Below are positions 1 through 5,521 of a stretch of 7,974 nucleotides of DNA, one piece after another. A model generated the notes under the pieces. That model worked only from the letters and a program-made list of their open reading frames with translations, did no database searches and had not been told where the DNA came from. Origin of the DNA: an uncultured Lachnospiraceae bacterium (GTDB lineage Bacteria > Bacillota > Clostridia > Lachnospirales > Lachnospiraceae); NCBI GenBank assembly GCA_947068385.1, contig CAMTBF010000147.1, positions 1-7,974 on the forward strand, in the 5' to 3' direction. Each line of letters starts with the position of its first letter. The first letter of the stretch is position 1. A program made the position numbers and the translations under genes.

Positions 1-2
1 GG

Positions 3-110
3 GAGGAATATGTCCGCTTCGGGCTGAAAATGTTCGAGAAGTACTGCTTCGCGAAGGTACATACCTACACGGAAAGGGAATTCCAGGGATATCTGAAAGC
101 GCTGCAATAG
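3..110 (+). CDS. C-terminal fragment of an unrecognised protein (5'-truncated by window edge)
   Basis: An open frame enters from the left edge and ends at TAG 108-110, giving 35 residues that start EEYVRFGLKMF and finish FQGYLKALQ. Codon use is ordinary and fairly GC-rich, like the response regulator that follows, so this is probably the true end of a gene and not chance. The stretch VHTYTEREF faintly recalls the C-terminal part of some SAM-dependent methyltransferases, but it is too short to name a family. A small AGCGG/CCGCT hairpin (112-125) follows without a T-run, so no terminator is evident. The gene points the same way as the two-component pair, about 150 bp upstream of it, and a functional link is not shown. 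Confidence 0.55.
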   Translation, partial: EEYVRFGLKMFEKYCFAKVHTYTEREFQGYLKALQ

Positions 111-147
111 AAGCGGAAGGCCGCTGCCCTGGGATGCACATCAAAAT

Positions 148-181
148 GTAAGAAATCCGTAAGAAACACCCCACATATTTT
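148..181 (+). promoter_or_regulatory. Candidate response-regulator operator (two GTAAGAAA direct repeats) with weak -10
   Basis: GTAAGAAA occurs at 148-155 and again at 159-166, an exact 8-bp direct repeat with an 11-bp period. OmpR/PhoB-family regulators bind as head-to-tail dimers to direct repeats of about 11 bp, often in place of a good -35 box. A weak -10 match, TATTTT (176-181) or CATATT (174-179), lies 7-9 bp downstream, which suits activation from an operator in the -35 region. The site lies about 100 bp upstream of the regulator gene, so autoregulation is the natural reading. The repeat is seen directly; its role is inferred. Confidence 0.5.
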
Positions 182-263
182 GTAAAAAACAAGAGCTATC
201 CTAAAACCAGCTCAAGGAGAAAGCGACAGAAAATCAAAGCAGCGGAAAGGCATGGGAGAGACA

Positions 264-962
264 ATGGGCGAATGCGTACTGGTAGTGGATGACGACAGGG
301 AAATCGTAAAGGCGATTGACATCCTGCTGAAAAAGGAGGGCTACGAGGTGCTGAAAGCCTACGATGGCCTCCAGGCCCTGGACATCCTGACCAGGGAGCC
401 GGTGCGGCTGGTGCTGATCGACGTGATGATGCCGAAGCTGGACGGCCTGTCGGCCCTGATGCGCATCCGGGAGAAGCAGAACATCCCCGTCATCCTGCTC
501 AGCGCCAAGAGCGAGGAGACCGACAAGGTGCTGGGGCTGTCCATGGGGGCCGACGACTATGTGGCCAAGCCATACAACCCCCAGGAGCTGGCCGCCCGGG
601 TGAAGAGCCATCTGCGCCGCTTCACCACGCTGGGCGACATCCGCGCAGGCGCAAGGGCCAGCGAGATCAGGAACGGGAGGCTCCTCTACAACACGGAGGA
701 GAGGACCCTCTACGCGGACGGAGAGCCCGTCAGGCTCACCGCCACGGAGACCAAGATCATGGACCTGTTCATGCGAAACCCGGGCCGGGTGTTCCCGGCG
801 GAGGAGATCTACCGCAGAGTCTGGGAAGAGGAGGCCTTCGCCTCGGAGAACACTGTCATGGTGCACATCCGCCGCATCCGCGAGAAGCTGGAGCTGAATC
901 CGAAAGAGCCAGAATATATAAAGGTGGTGTGGGGCATTGGATACAAAATGGAAAAACAGTAA
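264..962 (+). CDS. OmpR/VanR-family DNA-binding response regulator
   Basis: This is a cytoplasmic transcription factor activated by phosphotransfer from the histidine kinase encoded next to it. Counting from the ATG at 264 it has 232 residues, the usual length for the family. The N-terminal receiver domain (about 3-118) carries the acidic pocket D9-D10-D11, phospho-acceptor D53 in VLIDVMMPKLDG, S80 in the Thr/Ser switch position, Y99 as the aromatic switch and K102 before P103. A winged-helix DNA-binding domain follows (about 133-229), ending in the typical VWGIGYKME. An in-frame ATG at 252 exists, but its purine run GGAAAGG sits only 1 nt away. The ATG at 264 has GGGAGAG at 254-260 with suitable spacing and gives the classic start MGECVLVVDD, so 264 is preferred. 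The gene is GC-rich and its 3' end overlaps the kinase. Regulated genes are unknown; the repeats at 148-166 suggest autoregulation. Confidence 0.93.
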   Translation: MGECVLVVDDDREIVKAIDILLKKEGYEVLKAYDGLQALDILTREPVRLVLIDVMMPKLDGLSALMRIREKQNIPVILLSAKSEETDKVLGLSMGADDYVAKPYNPQELAARVKSHLRRFTTLGDIRAGARASEIRNGRLLYNTEERTLYADGEPVRLTATETKIMDLFMRNPGRVFPAEEIYRRVWEEEAFASENTVMVHIRRIREKLELNPKEPEYIKVVWGIGYKMEKQ

Positions 963-3600
963 AAAAATAATCAGCTTCCTGGTCTTCTTTTTAGGGGTCA
1001 GCTTGGCCCTGGGGAGCCTGGCGGGCATCCTGGGGAAGAAGCCGGCAAGCGCCCATATCTGGGAGCTTGACAGGCTGCTGGAGGACGATTACCAGGAGAA
1101 CGCAAGGTTCCGGGATTACGTGGCGGGCCGCCTGGAGGATTTCCTGATCATGGCTACGGGCGAAGAGGGCCTGTGGGGCATCTGGGGATATGAGGACGGC
1201 ACCTATTATGGCAGCGGCTGCGGAGGGCGGTACGACGGCGGGTACGGATATGGATATGGGTACACGAGGCTTCTCGCAGAGGCTGCCAGAGAGGCGTTCC
1301 CCCTCCAGGAGGATATCCCCCAGGAGGCCGCCTGCGCTGAGGAGGACTCCGGGAATGCGTCATTCATCACCCCGGGGGAGCTATCCGGCTATCTGGAAAG
1401 CCTGAAAGAAATGCAGGAGGCATATCTGAAGCAGCTGGACGAAATGGAGGACGCGGAGGATTCTGCGTCCAGGGAGACTATCCGGTCTGAGATGGAGATG
1501 TACCAGGAAGAAATGCGGAACCTGGTGGAAACGATACAGGACTATCTGCCGGGCCGCCTGTCTGAGGAAGGGATAAAGCCCCTTACAGACGAGCAGAAGC
1601 GGGAAGTCGCCGGGAAATACCATGACAGCATCAAGGGGGACAAGAACCTCCTCTATGCGATCGCCTATGACGGCAGGACGCTGTACAGCAATTCCGACCT
1701 GATCGCGGCGGACGGCAGCAGGCCCGCCCCGGAGGGCTACAACTTCCTCCTCTATTTTGACGGGGAGAAGGTCCGGATCCAAAAGGACGGCAAAGAGGTG
1801 GACGTCTATGGGGACGGCTACTACCGGGAGGACAGCCAATGGTACGTGCCCGGCTACGCCAACTTCCAGACAGATGGCGCCGTGAAGAAAGCTAACCTCT
1901 GCATGGCCGTGGCGAAAGACCCTGTGCTCTACGTGGAGGGCTCCTACCAGAAGGGCGGCTCCATGCAGTACGACAACAGCCTTTACTGGATGAGCAGAAA
2001 CCTCCAGTCATGGCGGCAGAGCATCCGCCAAAGCTTCCTGGGCCTGGGGGCGGGCCTTGCGCTGCTGATCGTTTCCTTCCTTCTGCGGAAAAGCAGGAAG
2101 CAGGCCGTGGAGGCCATCGCCCGCTTCCAGTCCAAAATCTGGCTGGAATGCAAGATTCTGCTGCTCCTGGCCCTTGTTTACGGGCTGTTCATGCTGTCGC
2201 TGGCCTTCATGCTGGATTACGGGTACATGTGGGAGGAGGCGATGTACGCATATGACTACAACTTCAGCTTAGACGGAGCCGCCTGGTTCGGCCGGGAGCT
2301 GATGAGCAGCATCCCGCCCCTGTTCTGGGTCATGCTGTTCTGGGGCCTGTGGCTTCTTGCGAACGACCTGCGGCACAACAGGAAGGTATGGCGCTGCAGC
2401 CTGACGGCAAAGCTCTGCCGCACATTCAGCGCGAAGAGCATGGAGCAGCCCCTGCCCCGGAAGATGGCCCGCAGAAGCAAGCGGCTCTTCTTTGGCGGCC
2501 TCATATACGCCGTCCTGATGGTGGAGCAGGTGACGCTGGTGGATACCCTCTGGAAAGGAGAGCACGTGAGGGCCATCGTCTGCCTGCTGGCCGCCCTGGA
2601 GACGATCCTCTTCCTGACGGTGCTGTACCTGACCCTGCGGAAGAACATGAAAGCGGCCCGGGAGGTGGAGGCGCTGTCCCGCCGCATCACGGAAATCAGG
2701 AACGGTGACTACGGGCAGGAATGGAGCAAAGCGGCTGGCAGCGGCCCGGAGGGGCAAAGCGGCGAAGGTTCCGGAGACGGCGATAGCCGCCCGAAGCCAG
2801 ACGGCGACTCGGGCCATGAAGCGGAATGCGGTTCAGACCTACAGCCTGTCATGGCCCGGCTGGAGGACATCCGCCACGGCATGGCAGTGGCAGTGGACGA
2901 GCAGATGAAGAGCCAGCGCATGAAGGTGGAGCTGATCGCCAATGTGTCCCACGACATCAAGACCCCCCTGACCTCCATCATCAGCTATGTGGAGCTCCTG
3001 AAGCAGGAGGAGGGCCTGCCGGATTATGTAAAGGATTATATCAGGATCCTGGACGAGAAGTCCCAGCGCCTGAAGAACATGGTCACGGATGTGTTCGCCG
3101 TGAGCAAGGCCGCCTCCGGGGAGCTGCCCATGGAGATGGAGGAGCTGGACTTCGGCAAGCTCCTGCGCCAGACCCTGGCGGACATGGAGGAACAGATTAG
3201 GGACAGCGATGTAGTCTTCCGGACGGAAATCCCGGACACGCCCGTGACGATCATGGCGGACGGCCAGCGCCTCTACCGCGTCTTCCAGAACCTGTTCCAG
3301 AACGCCCTGAAATACTCCCTCCAGGGCTCCAGGGTGTACGTGGCCCTGCACACGGACGGCTCTATGGCGGTGGCCAGCGTGAAGAACACCTCCGGCCGGG
3401 AGCTGGAAAAGGGAAAGGACTTCGCCGAGCGCTTTGCCAGGGGGGACGCCAGCCGCACCGACGGCGGCAGCGGCTTAGGGCTTTCCATCGCCCAGAGCTT
3501 CACCGAGGCCTGCGGCGGCAAGTTCACCTGGGAGACGGACGCCGACCTGTTCATCGTCAAAATCTCGTTCCAGGTTCTGCCCAATGACGGGAAGCGATGA
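937..3600 (+). CDS. Sensor histidine kinase, VanS-like, with large extracytoplasmic domain and six membrane segments
   Basis: This membrane sensor kinase probably phosphorylates the adjacent regulator. It starts at TTG 937, with AGGTGG at 922-927, and overlaps the regulator by 26 bp, so translation is likely coupled. The protein has 887 residues. A membrane helix (about 11-32) precedes a sensor region of about 335 residues, which holds a Gly/Tyr-rich patch (92-110) and an acidic coiled coil (about 148-204). Five further membrane helices lie at about 367-384, 404-427, 457-476, 517-537 and 544-567. A HAMP-like helix (about 572-597) leads to a Gly/Ser/Asp-rich insert (about 600-634) and then the dimerisation/phosphoacceptor domain, with H672 in NVSHDIKTPLTS. 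The ATPase domain has an N-box ending in N789 (NLFQNALKYS) and a G2 box DGGSGLGL (842-849). The G1 Asp position reads VKNTSG (N817), unlike the textbook DxGxG. All catalytic landmarks except G1 are intact. The signal sensed cannot be read from the sequence. Confidence 0.9.
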   Translation: MDTKWKNSKKIISFLVFFLGVSLALGSLAGILGKKPASAHIWELDRLLEDDYQENARFRDYVAGRLEDFLIMATGEEGLWGIWGYEDGTYYGSGCGGRYDGGYGYGYGYTRLLAEAAREAFPLQEDIPQEAACAEEDSGNASFITPGELSGYLESLKEMQEAYLKQLDEMEDAEDSASRETIRSEMEMYQEEMRNLVETIQDYLPGRLSEEGIKPLTDEQKREVAGKYHDSIKGDKNLLYAIAYDGRTLYSNSDLIAADGSRPAPEGYNFLLYFDGEKVRIQKDGKEVDVYGDGYYREDSQWYVPGYANFQTDGAVKKANLCMAVAKDPVLYVEGSYQKGGSMQYDNSLYWMSRNLQSWRQSIRQSFLGLGAGLALLIVSFLLRKSRKQAVEAIARFQSKIWLECKILLLLALVYGLFMLSLAFMLDYGYMWEEAMYAYDYNFSLDGAAWFGRELMSSIPPLFWVMLFWGLWLLANDLRHNRKVWRCSLTAKLCRTFSAKSMEQPLPRKMARRSKRLFFGGLIYAVLMVEQVTLVDTLWKGEHVRAIVCLLAALETILFLTVLYLTLRKNMKAAREVEALSRRITEIRNGDYGQEWSKAAGSGPEGQSGEGSGDGDSRPKPDGDSGHEAECGSDLQPVMARLEDIRHGMAVAVDEQMKSQRMKVELIANVSHDIKTPLTSIISYVELLKQEEGLPDYVKDYIRILDEKSQRLKNMVTDVFAVSKAASGELPMEMEELDFGKLLRQTLADMEEQIRDSDVVFRTEIPDTPVTIMADGQRLYRVFQNLFQNALKYSLQGSRVYVALHTDGSMAVASVKNTSGRELEKGKDFAERFARGDASRTDGGSGLGLSIAQSFTEACGGKFTWETDADLFIVKISFQVLPNDGKR

Positions 3601-3643
3601 CGAAAGGCAGCAGCGAGAATAGCGAAGACCACTGATGAAAAGC

Positions 3644-3680
3644 CGGGCGGCCAAAGCTCCGCGGGAGCACCGGCCGCCCG
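3644..3680. other. Composite GC-rich hairpin after the kinase gene; possible weak terminator
   Basis: Arms CGGGCGGCC (3644-3652) and GGCCGCCCG (3672-3680) pair perfectly over 9 bp. Nested inside, GCTCC (3656-3660) pairs with GGAGC (3664-3668) around a GCG loop, with small internal loops AAA and ACC between the stems. On the plus strand it is followed by CAAAAAAGCC, not a T-run. On the minus strand the 3' flank offers only GCTTTT. It is therefore not a canonical intrinsic terminator in either direction, though it sits where the kinase transcript should end. It could stall polymerase or stabilise the mRNA 3' end. Confidence 0.5.
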
Positions 3681-3710
3681 CAAAAAAGCCCCATAAAAAC
3701 CGCAGCAAAA

Positions 3711-3730
3711 AATTTTGAAAAATTTTGAAA
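3711..3730. repeat. Perfect 10-bp tandem repeat AATTTTGAAA x2, probable UP-like element
   Basis: AATTTTGAAA occurs twice back to back (3711-3720 and 3721-3730) and is preceded by a further A-tract. It lies immediately upstream of the tRNA promoter -35 region, and its period is close to one helical turn. A/T tracts phased this way upstream of stable-RNA promoters commonly act as UP elements for the RNA polymerase alpha subunit. The repeat is seen; the function is inferred. Confidence 0.55.
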
Positions 3731-3737
3731 AAAACAC

Positions 3738-3769
3738 TTGCATTTTTCAAAAAGGTGTAGTAATATAAT
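3738..3769 (+). promoter_or_regulatory. Promoter for tRNA-Glu
   Basis: TTGCAT (3738-3743) is a fair -35 box. Downstream, TAATAT (3761-3766) lies at a 17-bp spacing, and a perfect TATAAT (3764-3769) overlaps it at a 20-bp spacing. Either can be the working -10, and which one is used cannot be decided by eye. Transcription would begin near 3773-3777, giving a purine-rich precursor leader of about 60 nt before the tRNA. The A/T repeat just upstream fits a strong stable-RNA promoter. An inverted repeat TTTTGAAAAA (3723-3732) / TTTTTCAAAA (3743-3752) straddles the -35 box. Confidence 0.65.
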
Positions 3770-3838
3770 CAAGTACCGAGGCGATGACATCTGAAAGAAA
3801 GAAAAAGGACAGGAAGTAGGATAGGAAGTCGCGGATAT

Positions 3839-3910
3839 GGCTGATTGGTCAAGCGGTTAAGACGCCGCCCTCTCACGGCGGAAACAGGGGTTCGATTCCC
3901 CTATCAGCTG
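3839..3910 (+). tRNA. tRNA-Glu (anticodon CUC)
   Basis: A complete 72-nt cloverleaf can be drawn. The acceptor stem GGCTGAT (3839-3845) pairs with ATCAGCT (3903-3909). The D stem is GTC/GAC (3848-3850 with 3861-3863). The anticodon stem CCGCC/GGCGG (3865-3869 with 3877-3881) encloses loop CTCTCAC, and the T stem AGGGG/CCCCT (3886-3890 with 3898-3902) encloses loop TTCGATT. The anticodon at 3872-3874 is CTC, which reads GAG (Glu). The discriminator is G3910 and CCA is not encoded (next bases CGA), as is common in Firmicutes. The first acceptor pair is a G-U wobble (3839 with 3909). The gene has its own promoter and terminator and stands as a single-gene transcript. Confidence 0.95.
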
Positions 3911-3942
3911 CGACTGTTTTTAACAGCCCAACCCTAAGGATG

Positions 3943-3984
3943 CCAGGAAACATTGATATAATATCAGGTTTCCCGGTATTTTTT
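3943..3984 (+). terminator. Intrinsic terminator of the tRNA-Glu transcript
   Basis: CCAGGAAAC (3943-3951) pairs with GTTTCCCGG (3968-3976), with one A-C mismatch. Inside, TGATA pairs with TATCA around a short loop. The hairpin is followed by TATTTTTTATT, including six consecutive T (3979-3984). The geometry is that of a standard Rho-independent terminator on the plus strand. It separates the tRNA transcript from the membrane-protein genes downstream. Confidence 0.85.
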
Positions 3985-4030
3985 ATTCATGGGCATGTGT
4001 GGCTGATAACGGAGAGGGGGAAAATCGGAA

Positions 4031-4156
4031 TTGAAGGAAAAGATCAGCAGGTTGGATCTGCATAAGCGAAAATCCTTTCGTATACTGCCTTCTGATCGGG
4101 TTTGGCTGTCTGAGGAAAAAGGAAACGGAAAGCAGGAGGGGGTAGCAGAGCAATGA
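4031..4156 (+). CDS. Possible small ORF (41 aa), coupled to the downstream membrane protein gene
   Basis: A TTG at 4031 lies 10 nt after a purine-rich GGAGAGGGGG (4011-4020) and opens 41 codons ending at TGA 4154-4156. The stop overlaps the next gene's ATG (4153-4155) as ATGA, a typical translational-coupling junction. The peptide begins KEKISRLDLHKRK after the initiator, is highly charged and has no membrane segment or recognisable domain. Base composition resembles the downstream genes. It may be a real leader peptide, the decayed tail of an upstream gene lost when the junction formed, or a chance frame, since the upstream gene's ribosome site necessarily lies within it. The start codon is weak and there is no homology evidence. 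Confidence 0.3.
   Translation: MKEKISRLDLHKRKSFRILPSDRVWLSEEKGNGKQEGVAEQ
4058..4086 (+). promoter_or_regulatory. Weak candidate promoter for the GT-C gene pair
   Basis: CTGCAT (4058-4063) and TATACT (4081-4086) are separated by 17 bp. The -10 matches the consensus at five of six positions. The -35 is poor but resembles the TTGCAT of the tRNA promoter. Since a terminator ends at 3984, the membrane-protein genes need a promoter between there and 4153, and this is the best match I see. It lies inside the possible small ORF, so it and a functional small ORF are partly competing explanations. Confidence 0.22.
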
Positions 4157-5505
4157 GACAGGATACGGAGATAGAAATAAAAAAATTTTTCATCAAAAAT
4201 TTGCATATTCTGGCGTTAGGAGTTATCGTGTTAGTTGTTTCTGTGCCGTTAATGACAAATTACTGTATCGATGGCGTGGATGTAAGTTTTTATCTGAGGC
4301 AGTTGGAAAGAGGCCGCATGGAGGATATCTTTCTGGTGCTGCCGTCTGTTCTTATCAGAATGGGGATGTCCACAGAGTCTGCATATAAGCTGTTGCTGTC
4401 AGGGTTGAACTTTGCTGCAGCGGGGATCGCTTATGCCTGTTTTCAAAGGATTTTTCAGGACAGGATGATCGGGATTGTGGGAAGTATGCTCTATACATGG
4501 ACGCCCTACAGACTCAATGACCTGTATTGCAGAGGAGATCTGGGCGAGGCAATCGCCCTTTGTTTTCTGCCGGTCATTTTATACGGATTATACCGGGTGT
4601 ATCAGGAAGATGGGGATTCCCAGGGATACAGGCGGCTCTGGATCGTGCTGACACTGGGATATACGCTGATCGTTCAGGCCTATTTGCTGAGTTTTCTGAT
4701 AACAGCTGGCTTTACAGTTTTATTTTGTCTTGTAATGTGGAAGAAAACTTTTCGGAGGCCGGTACTTATAGTACTGTTAAAAACTGTGGCGGCGTTTTTA
4801 GTGTGCAATGCATGGCTGTTTATATTGATTTTTTTGCGGATTCGTGAAGGCACATTTTCCATGGCTGCTTTTCGAGGGGAGCTTATCCAGAGCGGGGGAG
4901 TTTATCCTTCCATATTCTTGCAGCTGTTTTTTATCAATGGGAGTTCTTATCGGACCGCGGGAACAGGAATGGAAGAGATTCAGCCATTGGGAGCTGGTTT
5001 TGCGGTAACTGTGGGAGTTTTGGTGTATTTGTGGCTTGTTTTTGTGGGAAGATATCGGGACCAAAAGGATGGAAAAGATCTCGCCTGTTTTGGAAAGGGT
5101 ATGGGAATTACCGGAGCGATTCTTGCAATTTTGTCTACTAACTGCTTTCCCTGGGACTATGTTCAAAAGAGAAATGGTATATTTTTCCGTCTGGTAGCCA
5201 GTTTACAGTCGCCGGCGCGGCTGATGCAGGTAGTAACGGTGTGTTTTGTGTTGCTTACCTGTGTGGCTCTGTGGCAGGTGAAGAAGTGGGAGAACTCTGA
5301 TGTGAGCCGCACTTTCGCCATTGTGATTGCCCTGACCGCATTGTTGTCAGTCCAGTACCTGACAGGAGATATTTTGAGCACGGGAGAGCCCAGAAGCCTG
5401 TATGGTGTGGAATATGGGGAGCCGGAGAAAGATGAGAGATTCCAGCCGGAAAATCTCGATATTTCACCTTGGGATTATGGGAAATACGAGCATATAGGAA
5501 GATGA
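4153..5505 (+). CDS. Polytopic membrane protein, short degenerate paralog of the GT-C/PTPS-related (YfhO-like) family
   Basis: This is a 450-residue integral membrane protein with about ten predicted helices, the first at about 18-36 and the last near 386-404. AGGAGGGGG (4134-4142) precedes the ATG. It aligns with the next gene's product: GSMLYTWTPYR (110-120) matches GSMLYTLAPYR, RGDLGEA (127-133) matches RCAVGEY, LSTNCFPWD (327-335) matches IASTCYFPWD, and LQSPARL (351-357) matches LQFPTRL. These marks fit the family annotated as 6-pyruvoyl-tetrahydropterin synthase-related membrane domain, regarded as GT-C glycosyltransferase-like. Compared with its neighbour it lacks the N-terminal external domain, about 27 residues of the first external loop, and the C-terminal domain. 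E226, H231 and H388 of the neighbour are V42, Y47 and Y177 here, although D43 retains an acid. It could be a non-catalytic partner, a divergent enzyme or a decaying copy; the intact long frame argues against simple decay. Sugar and acceptor are unknown. Confidence 0.75.
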   Translation: MRQDTEIEIKKFFIKNLHILALGVIVLVVSVPLMTNYCIDGVDVSFYLRQLERGRMEDIFLVLPSVLIRMGMSTESAYKLLLSGLNFAAAGIAYACFQRIFQDRMIGIVGSMLYTWTPYRLNDLYCRGDLGEAIALCFLPVILYGLYRVYQEDGDSQGYRRLWIVLTLGYTLIVQAYLLSFLITAGFTVLFCLVMWKKTFRRPVLIVLLKTVAAFLVCNAWLFILIFLRIREGTFSMAAFRGELIQSGGVYPSIFLQLFFINGSSYRTAGTGMEEIQPLGAGFAVTVGVLVYLWLVFVGRYRDQKDGKDLACFGKGMGITGAILAILSTNCFPWDYVQKRNGIFFRLVASLQSPARLMQVVTVCFVLLTCVALWQVKKWENSDVSRTFAIVIALTALLSVQYLTGDILSTGEPRSLYGVEYGEPEKDERFQPENLDISPWDYGKYEHIGR

Positions 5506-5521
5506 GGAGAGGGTAGCAGGC

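Noticed and set aside
112..125. AGCGG/CCGCT hairpin just after the first stop codon
   Set aside because: The stem is only 5 bp and is followed by GCCCTGGG with no T-run, so it is not supportable as a terminator.
234..1028. Long minus-strand frame opposite the response regulator
   Set aside because: It is antisense to a well-supported gene, rich in His/Gln/Leu typical of reverse-complemented GC-rich coding sequence, with no recognisable domain.
2269..3351. Several long minus-strand frames opposite the histidine kinase
   Set aside because: They are shadows of GC-rich codons of the kinase gene; they overlap one another and lack domains or ribosome sites that fit.
3784..3819. 11-codon ORF (ATG to TAG) in the tRNA leader
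   Set aside because: It is very short, Lys-rich by base composition, has a poorly placed ribosome site and lies in the tRNA precursor leader.
3957..3962. TATAAT as a possible promoter -10
   Set aside because: It lies in the loop region of the tRNA terminator hairpin and has no -35 box at suitable spacing.
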